Assembly: GCF_024259515.1 (NCBI RefSeq)
Contig: NZ_JANBWE010000002.1
Coordinates: forward strand, 1 to 64,000
Source of the DNA: Salirhabdus salicampi
Lineage (GTDB): Bacteria; Bacillota; Bacilli; Bacillales; Alkalibacillaceae
DNA length: 64,000 nt
Reading direction: 5' to 3'
Position numbers and translations under genes: made by a program. Position 1 is the first letter of the stretch. Each line of letters begins with the position of its first letter. The notes below the pieces were generated by a model that saw only the letters and a program-made list of their open reading frames with translations, was not told where the DNA came from and searched no databases. Positions 1 to 8,937 of the stretch are shown in pieces.

Positions 1-1
1 A

Positions 2-91
2 CACCGTGTTGAAATTATCCATTTAAACGGTGACAGTTATCGAATGAAGCATCGAAAGAACATCTTCGGGCAGGAAAGTGTAACAAATTAA
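2..91 (+). CDS. C-terminal end of an IS21-family IstB-like protein (partial)
   Basis: An open frame enters from the left edge and stops with TAA at 89-91. The 29 visible residues include HLNGDSYRMKHRK, which resembles the extreme C-terminus of IstB transposition helper ATPases (a GxSYR-type ending). The 5' part is outside the window, so whether the element is intact cannot be judged. It is followed by a long gene-free stretch, as expected next to an insertion. Identification rests on a short segment. Confidence 0.5.
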   Translation, partial: HRVEIIHLNGDSYRMKHRKNIFGQESVTN

Positions 92-383
92 TCAGCAAAA
101 ACTGTAACATTTTACTTGACGGTCACAATTGTTATAATCTTATTGGACAGAGATTTTATAGGAGATTCTACATGGCAATAATCAGGTTATAAAAAGAAAG
201 AGATTGAATTCGGACATCTTTGTAGATGGTTCACTATCGGTATCTACAAACACAGATAATATTTTGGCATAAGACCAATGTACCGTTATTTTCCTATCAG
301 GAGCTTTAGTTCTATAAATTAAAACATTGAACTGTTATAAAATAATTTTTACTCAACATAATCAACGTTATAAGAATTCATTC

Positions 384-410
384 AGCGGAAGTCATTAATG
401 ACTTCCGCTT
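384..410 (+). terminator. Rho-independent terminator-like hairpin
   Basis: The inverted repeat AGCGGAAGTCA/TGACTTCCGCT is followed by TTTTCTT. It would end transcription coming from the left (IS element side). Confidence 0.6.
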
Positions 411-661
411 TTCTTATTAAAGAGATATCATTTCCCAGGGAAGCGCAGGTTCTGACATATTAGCCAAAGCGCTTTATAGGAACATATATAAATATGTTAA
501 ATATTGGAGGGGTTTAGCAACGTTTGTCGAATCACTATATTAAGAAAAAATAATTGGTTCATATAACATGGATTATGTAACATTAACATAATAGGCCATG
601 TCAGCAGGATAACGAAACGATAATAAATTATATGTCACAACAAAATGAACAATAACAAAAG

Positions 662-691
662 GGGACGCAACCATAAGTAACGGTTGCGCCC
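662..691 (+). terminator. Hairpin, possible terminator
   Basis: GGG-A-CGCAACC pairs with GGTTGCG-CCC with one bulged base. The T-run after it is weak, so this could be a structural relic rather than a working terminator. Confidence 0.4.
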
Positions 692-702
692 TTATAACTT
701 TA

Positions 703-735
<33 letters not shown>

Positions 736-1340
736 AGTAGCAAAATCAATTTATCGCATCTCATAAGTTAAGTATACTTAGGATAGTGAGACAGAATAAA
801 AAATAAGATCATACAAAATTAAGTGTTTAGCGATATTCTAACTAACCAATGGCTTTTTAATCATTGGATCCTCAGCTAGATTGAATTTATTGTTCTTTGG
901 AGTTCTGATCATCTTTGAATATGTGTGTTTACATAAATTATTCCGTTACTATCTAACTTGTTAAGTTACAGCACTGTCCTCATTTATCCTTCATAAGAGA
1001 ATATTCATCTCAATATATTTCGATTGCACTGTGTTTTGATCAATCGTGCTTCTTTTACTATAATAATTTATCTTTTGTATGAATTGATAGGTTCTTACTT
1101 TTACCTACTCAATCTAATTCCAGATTATTATCGCTACACTTGCTAATTCATTCCGTCTCCCCTACCCTATTTGGTAAATTTCACCTATCTGTAGTTTACA
1201 TAATAATATTACTGATTTCCTGGTGAGTTTTAATATTAATATTTGTAGTAGTTTCATACCTATAAAAATAAACGGAATTATACTATAATGGTGTTAGATG
1301 AATATTCTGAATATTCCATATTGCACAAGGAGGTTTTTCT

Positions 1341-3287
1341 ATGACGAAAGCCGTATGGCACCCATCCGAATCATTCAAACAATCAACACGACTATATTCA
1401 TGGATGCAACAGCTTGGTTATGATGATTATGACTCTTTTTACGAAAAATCAGTTGAAGACATTGCCTGGTTCTGGGAGAAAGCTGTAGATGAACTAGATA
1501 TTAAGTGGTTTCAAAAGTATAGTGAAGTTCTAGATTTATCAGAAGGGATCCCCTTCCCCAAATGGTTTGTCAATGGGAGAATGAATGTTACATATAACTG
1601 TGTAGACAAATGGGCAGACAATGCGACAACGGCTAGTAAACATGCTCTTGTCTGGGAGGGTGACAACGGTGAAGTCACTCAATATACATTTGCCGAATTA
1701 AATAAAGAAATTAATAAAGTAGCAAACGGATTGGTCAAGTTGGGAATCCAGCGAGGAGATGTTGTAACTATCTACATGCCTATGATCCCAGAAACGGTCA
1801 TTGCCATGTTAGCCGTTTCCAAAATAGGTGCAATATTCTCACCTGCGTTTTCCGGTTATAAAGCCGATGCGGTTGCCAAACGATTAAATGCAGCACAAGC
1901 AAAGTGGTTAATTACAGCAGATGGATATTATCGTCGCGGAAAAGAAATTCCATTGAAATCGGAGGCGGATAAAGCTGTAAAACAAGCCCCATCTGTCAAA
2001 AATGTCATTGTCGTAAATAGGACAAAAAGCGATATTCCGTGGAACCACAATCGTGATATTGAATGGAAAACGATTCGACAAAATGAAAGCGATTTCAACA
2101 ATGTCGTAACAAACGGCGACGATCCATTTATGATCATTTATACATCTGGAACCACCGGGAAGCCGAAAGGTGCCCTTCACACACATCATGGCTTTCCTAT
2201 TAAAGCAGCCTTTGATGCAGGTATTTGTATGGATGTTCAACAAGAAGATACACTTTTCTGGTATACCGATATGGGATGGATGATGGGTCCGTTTCTCGTA
2301 TTTGGTGGTCTCATAAATGGTGCAAGAATTATGCTTTTTGAAGGAACTCCAGATTACCCAAAACCTAATCGTATTTGGGAACTAGTTGAAAATCATCGCG
2401 TTACACATCTAGGCATCTCCCCTACTTTAATCCGATCAATTATGAATTTAGGCGACCAATACTTCAAAAAACATGATTTAAATACCTTAAAAATGATTGG
2501 TTCCACCGGTGAACCTTGGAATCCTGAACCATGGATGTGGTTATTCAATAATATTTGTAAAAGAAAGGTACCTATTTTCAACTATTCAGGTGGTACGGAA
2601 ATATCCGGGGGAATATTTGGTAATGTATTTGTAAAGCCAATCTCTCCTGTTACCTTTAACGCTGCTTTACCTGGAATGGATGTGGATGTTTATGATGCAA
2701 ATGGTCGTCCCGTTCAAAATGAGGTCGGTGAACTCGTGTTAAAACAACCATGGGTCGGCATGACAAACGGTTTTTACCAAGATAATGAACGATATAAAAA
2801 TACGTACTGGAACCGTTGGGAAGATATTTGGGTTCATGGAGATTGGGTTATAAAAGATGAAGAAGGTTTTTACACGATTACAGGTCGCTCTGATGACACG
2901 TTAAATGTGGCTGGTAAACGCATAGGTCCTGCTGAAATTGAATCTATTCTTATTGAACATGATCATGTGTTGGAGGCTGGCGTGATTGGGGCTCCCCATG
3001 ATTTAAAAGGTGAAGTTCCTATCGCCTTTGTCGTACCTACAAATCAAACGATTAATCCTGAACTATTGCAAGAGGAAGTACAACAATTAGCAGTAGCAAA
3101 ACTAGGTAAAGCCATTGCTCCGAAGGTTTATCATATCGTTCAGGATCTACCGAAAACCCGTAATGCGAAAGTGATGCGAAGAGCAATTAAATCAGCTTAC
3201 ATGAACGAAGACGGTGGGGATTTATCAGCATTGGAAAATCCCGATTGTCTAGATGAGATTAAACAACTTAAAAGTTCCATTACATAA
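1341..3287 (+). CDS. AMP-forming acyl-CoA synthetase (acetyl/acetoacetyl-CoA synthetase type)
   Basis: A 648-residue ANL-superfamily ligase that would activate a short acid to acyl-AMP and then acyl-CoA in the cytoplasm. The ATP-binding P-loop YTSGTTGKPKG is at about 267-277, the hinge GRSDDTLNVAGKRIGP near 513, and the catalytic, acetylation-prone Lys is K610 in PKTRNAKVMRR. Length and motifs match the Acs class. AAGGAGG precedes the ATG. It faces the acyl-CoA degradation operon tail to tail. HMG-CoA lyase there yields acetoacetate, so acetoacetate is an attractive substrate, but acetate or another short acid cannot be excluded from sequence. Confidence 0.85.
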   Translation: MTKAVWHPSESFKQSTRLYSWMQQLGYDDYDSFYEKSVEDIAWFWEKAVDELDIKWFQKYSEVLDLSEGIPFPKWFVNGRMNVTYNCVDKWADNATTASKHALVWEGDNGEVTQYTFAELNKEINKVANGLVKLGIQRGDVVTIYMPMIPETVIAMLAVSKIGAIFSPAFSGYKADAVAKRLNAAQAKWLITADGYYRRGKEIPLKSEADKAVKQAPSVKNVIVVNRTKSDIPWNHNRDIEWKTIRQNESDFNNVVTNGDDPFMIIYTSGTTGKPKGALHTHHGFPIKAAFDAGICMDVQQEDTLFWYTDMGWMMGPFLVFGGLINGARIMLFEGTPDYPKPNRIWELVENHRVTHLGISPTLIRSIMNLGDQYFKKHDLNTLKMIGSTGEPWNPEPWMWLFNNICKRKVPIFNYSGGTEISGGIFGNVFVKPISPVTFNAALPGMDVDVYDANGRPVQNEVGELVLKQPWVGMTNGFYQDNERYKNTYWNRWEDIWVHGDWVIKDEEGFYTITGRSDDTLNVAGKRIGPAEIESILIEHDHVLEAGVIGAPHDLKGEVPIAFVVPTNQTINPELLQEEVQQLAVAKLGKAIAPKVYHIVQDLPKTRNAKVMRRAIKSAYMNEDGGDLSALENPDCLDEIKQLKSSIT

Positions 3288-3315
3288 CAAAGTCCCCCAA
3301 ACGGGGGACTTTGTT
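3286..3315. terminator. Bidirectional terminator between convergent genes
   Basis: The 13-bp perfect stem AACAAAGTCCCCC/GGGGGACTTTGTT with a 4-nt loop overlaps the stop codons of both the synthetase and the methyltransferase. It probably serves both strands. Confidence 0.8.
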
Positions 3316-4117
3316 ATGTTTTTGTGCACAACATCATCGCTTCATCAATTGTTAACGATTTAATTTGATGATCATTATATCGAACTTGAAAATAATCTTG
3401 ATATTTCTTTTCACTACTTCGTATAAAATCTATAACCGCCCTCCTTTCTTCTTCTGTCTCTGTAGTTCGATTCAACCATACAGGAAAATCAAACGTTTTT
3501 TTTCGGTTTTGGATTTTCTCAATACGGAAACCAACTTGAGACAACAATTGTTCCCACCCTGTCACTGATAAGCACTCGTTATGACTATGATCACGCAGTT
3601 TTTCAAAAGTGTTCATAAACGTTCCTAAATCTTCGTCTTCAGGAACTACATTATCAATTAATATAAATGTACCTTCCTTTTTCAGAACTCTAGCCACCTC
3701 TTTCACAAACTGTAAAGGGTTAGGAAAGTGGTGGGGAGCAATCCGACATGTAACAATATCAAACTGTTGTTGAACAAAAGGTAAATCTTCGGCGTCCGCC
3801 CTTACATAAAAGATATTTTCATAGTCTTGTAAATGTATAGCTGTGTTTTGTAACATTGCCTGTGTTAGATCCGTAGCGACCACTTGTTTCACATGGGGAG
3901 CTAACGCCTTCGCAACATGCCCTCCACCTGTTGCAATATCTAAAATGACTTGCTCTTTATTTAAACCTAACCATTTCACCATTAATGGCAAATCATCACC
4001 TTTGGCATGTGTTTCACTCGTAACATATTCATTTGCATTTTTCGAAAACTGGTTAATTACATCATCTTTATGATTCAAGTGTATCCCTTCTTTCACGCTA
4101 TACTGGGTAAACCCCAT
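3314..4117 (-). CDS. Class I SAM-dependent methyltransferase
   Basis: 267 residues with the Rossmann SAM-binding motif LDIATGGGHVAKAL near 60-73 and the post-motif segment AEDLPF near 108-113, as in UbiE/COQ5-like methyltransferases. The substrate is unknown. It is the last gene of the operon and its start overlaps the end of the carboxyltransferase gene by 20 bp, suggesting translational coupling. A methyltransferase is not a standard enzyme of branched-chain acyl-CoA breakdown, so its role there is unclear. An internal start at a later Met is possible. Confidence 0.75.
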   Translation of the reverse strand: MGFTQYSVKEGIHLNHKDDVINQFSKNANEYVTSETHAKGDDLPLMVKWLGLNKEQVILDIATGGGHVAKALAPHVKQVVATDLTQAMLQNTAIHLQDYENIFYVRADAEDLPFVQQQFDIVTCRIAPHHFPNPLQFVKEVARVLKKEGTFILIDNVVPEDEDLGTFMNTFEKLRDHSHNECLSVTGWEQLLSQVGFRIEKIQNRKKTFDFPVWLNRTTETEEERRAVIDFIRSSEKKYQDYFQVRYNDHQIKSLTIDEAMMLCTKT

Positions 4118-5627
4118 GCTTTCGCTTCGTAAACGTTAGCTCCTTTGTCTCGTATGCTTCAAGACGTTGAATGAGTTCCGTTCGTAATTTGTCAGGTTGG
4201 ACAATATCGTCAATGACCATCTCCGAAGCTAAACGGTAGATATCTATGTTTTCCTTATACTCCTTCTGTTTCTCTGTAATAAATTCTCTTCTTTCTTCTT
4301 CTGGTAGTTCTGCAATCTTATTTGCATAAACTGCATTTACTGCCGCTTCTGGCCCCATTACTGCAATCTGTGCTGATGGTAATGCAATACAACAATCCGG
4401 CTCAAATGCAGGCCCTGCCATTGCATATAATCCAGCACCATATGCTTTACGAACAATAACAGAAATCTTCGGCACGGTAGCTTCACTCATAGCGGAGATC
4501 ATCTTAGCTCCATGACGGATAATACCGGCCCGTTCGACTTTTGTCCCAATCATAAACCCTGGTATGTCAGCCAGGAATAAAAGAGGGATATGATAAGCAT
4601 CACATAATTGGATAAATTTTGCCGCTTTATCCGCGGAATCGTGGAATAAAACACCACCTTTTACACGAGGCTGGTTGGCAATAATCCCTACAACCTTTCC
4701 ATCAATTCTTGCAAGACCAGTAATGAGTTCCTTTGCAAACTCCCGTTTTATTTCACAGAAGCTATTCTCGTCTATTACGCGATCTATTAAATCATACATA
4801 TTAAAAGGTGCGTTTTGGTTCTCGGGAATCAAGTCGGAAATAGACGTTTCAAATTGTTTAGGTTCTTTGGGTTCGACTACCCTTGGCTTCAACGAATAGT
4901 TCGCCGGAAAATACGTCAAATATTTTCGTGCAAAGGAAATAGCTTCTTGTTCTGTTTGTACAAGAACATCACCACAGCCAGATATTGAGCAGTGCATTTT
5001 TGCTCCGCCCATTTCTTCTAAGGTAACTTTTTCACCAATCACCTTTTCAGCCATCCGTGGAGAGCCTAAATACATAGATGCGTTCCCTTCTACCATAATG
5101 ACAATATCGCAAAAGGCGGGGATGTATGCACCACCTGCTGCAGAAGGACCGAAAAGCAAACAAACTTGCGGTACTCTGCCAGATAGTTTCACTTGGTTAT
5201 AAAAGATTCTCCCTGCCCCTCTACGATTAGGGAACATATCTATTTGATCAGTAATCCTTGCCCCTGCGGAATCCACTAAATAAAGCATTGGAACTTCCAA
5301 CTTTTCTGCTGTTTCTTGAATTCTTAAGATCTTTTCAACAGTACGAGCACCCCAGGACCCTGCTTTTACAGTAGAATCGTTTGCCATAATGCACACTGTC
5401 TGCCCATTAATTTTGCCAATTCCGGTTACGACTCCATCAGCTGGTAACGATTCATCCATACAATTCGCAAAAAATGCGTCCTCTATATTCAAATCATGAT
5501 CAAGTAAGCGTTTCAGACGTTCACGAACAAACAATTTCCCTTTTTCTTCATTCTTTTGGTGGTATTTATGAGCACCACCTTTCTCCATTCGTTCTATTGT
5601 TCCCTTTAGTTTTTCGTCCAACGGCAC
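4098..5627 (-). CDS. yngE: Acyl-CoA carboxylase, carboxyltransferase (beta) subunit
   Basis: A 509-residue biotin-dependent carboxyltransferase of the propionyl/methylcrotonyl-CoA carboxylase beta family. It transfers carboxyl from carboxybiotin to an acyl-CoA. Two crotonase-like halves are visible; the N-half contains GPSAAGGAYIPAFCDI and the C-half ADIPGFMIGTKVE and MGPEAAVNAV. I chose the GTG at 5627 because AAGGGAGGAATTTTT precedes it and the family begins here; the longer frame would run back over the hydratase gene. With yngHA and yngHB it forms a complete carboxylase, probably methylcrotonyl-CoA carboxylase, although propionyl-CoA is possible. Confidence 0.88.
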   Translation of the reverse strand: MPLDEKLKGTIERMEKGGAHKYHQKNEEKGKLFVRERLKRLLDHDLNIEDAFFANCMDESLPADGVVTGIGKINGQTVCIMANDSTVKAGSWGARTVEKILRIQETAEKLEVPMLYLVDSAGARITDQIDMFPNRRGAGRIFYNQVKLSGRVPQVCLLFGPSAAGGAYIPAFCDIVIMVEGNASMYLGSPRMAEKVIGEKVTLEEMGGAKMHCSISGCGDVLVQTEQEAISFARKYLTYFPANYSLKPRVVEPKEPKQFETSISDLIPENQNAPFNMYDLIDRVIDENSFCEIKREFAKELITGLARIDGKVVGIIANQPRVKGGVLFHDSADKAAKFIQLCDAYHIPLLFLADIPGFMIGTKVERAGIIRHGAKMISAMSEATVPKISVIVRKAYGAGLYAMAGPAFEPDCCIALPSAQIAVMGPEAAVNAVYANKIAELPEEERREFITEKQKEYKENIDIYRLASEMVIDDIVQPDKLRTELIQRLEAYETKELTFTKRKHGVYPV

Positions 5628-5640
5628 AAAAATTCCTCCC

Positions 5641-6417
5641 TTACTCCCCTTTATATTGCGGTTTCCGTTTCTCCTTAAATGCCCGTAAACCTTCCATTCG
5701 GTCGGCGGTTGGAATGGTAGCCATATAACAGGATTCTTCAATTTTTAATCCTGTTGCTAAATCGGCTTGGATACCATCCTGGATGGCTTTTTTTGCTTGC
5801 TTTACTCCTATTGGCCCGTTGCTTGCGATATCTCGTGCAACTTGTAAGGTGAGGTCTTCTAATTTCTCTTGTGTTGTTACTTCTTCAACAATGCCTATAT
5901 CCTTCGCTTCTCGACCGGTTAAGCGCTTCGCGGTAAAGATTAAATATTTTGCTTTACCAATTCCGATTAATCGGGCTAAGCGTTGGGTTCCTCCAGCACC
6001 TGGTATAATTCCTAAAGACGTTTCTGTAAGTCCCATTTGAATTTCTTCACTTGAAATTCGAATGTCACATGCTAATGCCAGCTCTAAGCCACCCCCGAAA
6101 GCAACTCCATTCATCGAAGCGATTGTCGGCATCGATAGTTGTTCAATTCGTGTAATCGTTTCTTTTATCTTACGGACCGTTGCAACCGCTTCTTCATCTG
6201 TCATTTTTTCTCTTTCCTTCAAATCTGCCCCTGCACAAAATACTTTTTGCCCACTGCCTCTAAATATAACAACTCTGCAGTCGGATTGTTCTACATCAAA
6301 CAAGACTTGGTTTAAGTCGTCTAATAAACGCAAGGAGAATGCATTGGCTGGTTGATTATCTAATGTAATCATAACAATATGAGAATCATGGATATCCACT
6401 TTAACGGTTTTTCTCAT
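5641..6417 (-). CDS. yngF: Enoyl-CoA hydratase (methylglutaconyl-CoA hydratase-like)
   Basis: 258 residues of the crotonase superfamily. The oxyanion-hole segments FCAGADLKE and GVAFGGGLELALACD and the catalytic region ETSLGIIPGAGGTQRLARL are all present. In the operon it sits between HMG-CoA lyase and the carboxyltransferase, which fits hydration of 3-methylglutaconyl-CoA to HMG-CoA. The start ATG at 6417 follows AAGGGAG with 6-nt spacing; upstream Met codons sit on the ribosome binding site. It overlaps the 3' end of yngG by 17 bp, so coupled translation is likely. Confidence 0.85.
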   Translation of the reverse strand: MRKTVKVDIHDSHIVMITLDNQPANAFSLRLLDDLNQVLFDVEQSDCRVVIFRGSGQKVFCAGADLKEREKMTDEEAVATVRKIKETITRIEQLSMPTIASMNGVAFGGGLELALACDIRISSEEIQMGLTETSLGIIPGAGGTQRLARLIGIGKAKYLIFTAKRLTGREAKDIGIVEEVTTQEKLEDLTLQVARDIASNGPIGVKQAKKAIQDGIQADLATGLKIEESCYMATIPTADRMEGLRAFKEKRKPQYKGE

Positions 6418-7324
6418 AAACATCTCCCTTTGCATTGAATATTTGCATTTGATGGCTTAATAAAGGCTTCTGCAGTTTACTTTGGATAAAGAGTGCCGCC
6501 GACTGAAGTTTTTCAGAATCTATGTTAGTGTGAATTTCCATGCCATGTAGCATGTATAGCAAATCATCAGTTGCTAAGTTACCTGTTGCTCCATTAGCAT
6601 ATGGACACCCTCCGAGACCTCCAATGGAACTGTCGAACGTCGTATATCCATGTTGTAACGCTACCAGACAATTCGCTAATGCTGTACCTCGAGTGTTATG
6701 AAAATGTAAAGCAATCCTCTCTTTCGGTACGTGTCTTTGGATATACTTCAACACATCTTCTACTTGACTGGGGTGGGCCACACCGATTGTATCTCCCAAC
6801 GATATTTCATCTACACCTGCTTCTAACAGTCGATCCATCACTAATATGACTTTATCCGTGGAAACAGCACCTTCAATTGGACAACCAAAAACGGTTGAAA
6901 TATAGCCCCTAACCGGTTTATGTTCTTGTTTGGCTATTTGTATGACTTCTTCTAAGACAGGAAATGTTTCTTCAATTGACTTATTTATGTTTTTTTGGTT
7001 GTGAGATTCACTAGCAGACATAAAAATGGAAACTTCGTCGATACTAGCTTCCAAAGCTCGTTCTAAACCTTTTGCGTTAGGCACTAACGCGGCATAGGTG
7101 ATACCTTCTTTACGGTTAATCCCTTTCACCACTTCCGCTGCATCACTTAATTGCGGAATCCATTTCGGATGGACGAAGGATGAAACTTCAATGTATGAAA
7201 GTCCTGTTTCTGATAATCTATTAATCCATTCAATCTTGTCTTCAGTAGATAGCATTTGTTTCTCATTTTGTAATCCGTCCCGAGGACCTACTTCTTTAAT
7301 GGTTACTTTGTCCGGAAGTTTCAT
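6401..7324 (-). CDS. yngG: Hydroxymethylglutaryl-CoA lyase
   Basis: 307 residues of the HMGL-like TIM-barrel family, splitting HMG-CoA into acetyl-CoA and acetoacetate. Visible are EVGPRDGLQNE at the N-terminus, the HFHNTRG metal-binding segment, and GGLGGCPYANGATGN with the catalytic Cys at about 240. The ATG at 7324 is preceded by GGGAG at 12 nt; a TTG three codons earlier is too close to that site. The acetoacetate it makes is the suspected substrate of the convergent acyl-CoA synthetase at 1341-3287. Confidence 0.88.
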   Translation of the reverse strand: MKLPDKVTIKEVGPRDGLQNEKQMLSTEDKIEWINRLSETGLSYIEVSSFVHPKWIPQLSDAAEVVKGINRKEGITYAALVPNAKGLERALEASIDEVSIFMSASESHNQKNINKSIEETFPVLEEVIQIAKQEHKPVRGYISTVFGCPIEGAVSTDKVILVMDRLLEAGVDEISLGDTIGVAHPSQVEDVLKYIQRHVPKERIALHFHNTRGTALANCLVALQHGYTTFDSSIGGLGGCPYANGATGNLATDDLLYMLHGMEIHTNIDSEKLQSAALFIQSKLQKPLLSHQMQIFNAKGDVYEKNR

Positions 7325-7344
7325 ATGTTGCAATCACTCCCTTT

Positions 7345-7563
7345 CTACTTATATTCAAGAACAGCAATAACATCGCCCTCATCAACAAAATCTCCTTCCT
7401 GAACCTTTAACTCCTTTAGAACACCATTGGCTTCTGCTGATATTGGAATTTCCATTTTCATAGACTCTAAAATGACGAGATCTTGAGTAGCGGAAACTTG
7501 TTCTCCTTCGTTCACTAACACCTTCCATACACTTCCTGCCATATTTGCAACGATTTCTTTCAT
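7345..7563 (-). CDS. yngHB: Biotin carboxyl carrier protein (small biotin/lipoyl attachment protein)
   Basis: A 72-residue stand-alone biotinyl domain with ILESMKMEIP; K36 is the expected biotinylation site. It carries carboxybiotin from the biotin carboxylase to the carboxyltransferase. Many acyl-CoA carboxylase alpha subunits have this domain fused to the C-terminus; here, as in B. subtilis, it is a separate gene directly after the carboxylase, with no gap between them. Confidence 0.9.
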   Translation of the reverse strand: MKEIVANMAGSVWKVLVNEGEQVSATQDLVILESMKMEIPISAEANGVLKELKVQEGDFVDEGDVIAVLEYK

Positions 7564-8916
7564 TTACGTTTCCTCCTTTAGGAATTGTTTTTCAATGAAT
7601 GATGTTCTCGTAACCCCTTTTTGAAACAGAGGATGATCAATGACCTTTAACAAAAACGGAAGATTGGTTTTGATTCCTTCAATCTCATATTGGGCGAGAG
7701 CATTCTTTAATATTTGAATGGCATCTGTTCGTGTTTTTCCTTTAGTAATTAACTTGGCTATCATTGGATCATAGAATGGTGATACCATGTAAGAAGATTG
7801 AACCCCTATCTCATTACGAATGTTAGAACCTGTTGGAGGAGAGAAGGCTTGAATTCTACCTGGTGATGGAAAAAAAGTAGTTGGGTCTTCCGCGTATATA
7901 CGTACTTCAATTGCATGGCCATTGATCTGTAGGTCTTCTTGGTTCCATTTAAGAGGTTTATGAGCTGCAATATGAATTTGTTGTTCAACAATATCAATCC
8001 CGGTAACTTCTTCTGTTACGGGATGTTCTACTTGTAATCTAGTATTCATTTCTAAGAAATAATAATTTTGTTTCTCATCTACTAAAAACTCAATGGTTCC
8101 AGCGTTTGTATAATCGATCGCCCTTGCGGCTTTGATAGCAGCGTCCCCCATCTTCTGTCTCGTGTCATCATTCAACAAAGGAGATGGCGCTTCTTCAATA
8201 ATTTTTTGATGCCTTCTTTGAACCGAACATTCACGTTCAAATACATGTAACACATTCCCATAATGGTCCGCTAATAACTGGATTTCAACATGGTGTGCAT
8301 CTTCAATAACTTTTTCAATAAACATCGTACCGTCCCCAAAGAAATTTTCAGCTTTTCTTGCATTGCTTTCGAAAGCTTTCACGAGTTCATCCTCTGTATG
8401 AACAATTTGCATCCCGATTCCACCACCGCCAGCGGAAGCTTTCAACATAACAGGATAGCCGATATTCCTTGCAAACGATACTGCCGTGTCTACATCTTCA
8501 ATAGCATCCTCAGATCCGGGAATTACCGGAACACCTGCATCTCTCATGGTTTGTCTTGCTTTAATTTTACTCCCCATCATTTCTATACATCTTGAACTTG
8601 GGCCAATAAACGTAATTCCTGCTTCATTACAACGTTTTGCAAAAGTAGGGTTTTCACTTAATAATCCGTATCCCGGATGGATTGCATCAGCACCGGCTTT
8701 TTTCGCACAATCAATTATTTTCCCCATGTTTAAGTAACTTTCATGAACTCGTTTACCCCCGATTGGGTAGCTTTCGTTCGCCAATTTAACAAACGGGGCA
8801 TCTTCGTCTGCTTCCGAATACACCGCTACAGTCGGAATGTTTAACTTTTGACATGTTTTCATAATGCGTACTGCAATTTCTCCACGATTAGCGATTAATA
8901 TTTTTTGAAAAGGCAT
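7564..8916 (-). CDS. yngHA: Biotin carboxylase subunit of acyl-CoA carboxylase
   Basis: 450 residues, AccC-like ATP-grasp enzyme that carboxylates biotin with bicarbonate and ATP. The Gly-rich loop SAGGGGIGM is at 161-169, RRHQKIIEEAPS at 234-245 and EMNTRLQVEHPVTE at 289-302. There is no fused biotin domain; the next gene supplies it. This is probably not the housekeeping AccC, since its neighbours are catabolic and the carboxyltransferase is the propionyl/methylcrotonyl type. Confidence 0.88.
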   Translation of the reverse strand: MPFQKILIANRGEIAVRIMKTCQKLNIPTVAVYSEADEDAPFVKLANESYPIGGKRVHESYLNMGKIIDCAKKAGADAIHPGYGLLSENPTFAKRCNEAGITFIGPSSRCIEMMGSKIKARQTMRDAGVPVIPGSEDAIEDVDTAVSFARNIGYPVMLKASAGGGGIGMQIVHTEDELVKAFESNARKAENFFGDGTMFIEKVIEDAHHVEIQLLADHYGNVLHVFERECSVQRRHQKIIEEAPSPLLNDDTRQKMGDAAIKAARAIDYTNAGTIEFLVDEKQNYYFLEMNTRLQVEHPVTEEVTGIDIVEQQIHIAAHKPLKWNQEDLQINGHAIEVRIYAEDPTTFFPSPGRIQAFSPPTGSNIRNEIGVQSSYMVSPFYDPMIAKLITKGKTRTDAIQILKNALAQYEIEGIKTNLPFLLKVIDHPLFQKGVTRTSFIEKQFLKEET

Positions 8917-8937
8917 AGTAACCCTCCTTTACTGAAA

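Noticed and set aside
142..192. Leader peptide or promoter after the istB tail
   Set aside because: The only frame is six codons and the TTGACG/TATAAT pair has an 11-bp spacer, too short for a sigma-A promoter.
1908..2243. Minus-strand open frame inside the acyl-CoA synthetase gene
   Set aside because: Shadow of a well-supported gene, with no domain or ribosome binding site of its own; the same applies to other antisense frames in the window.
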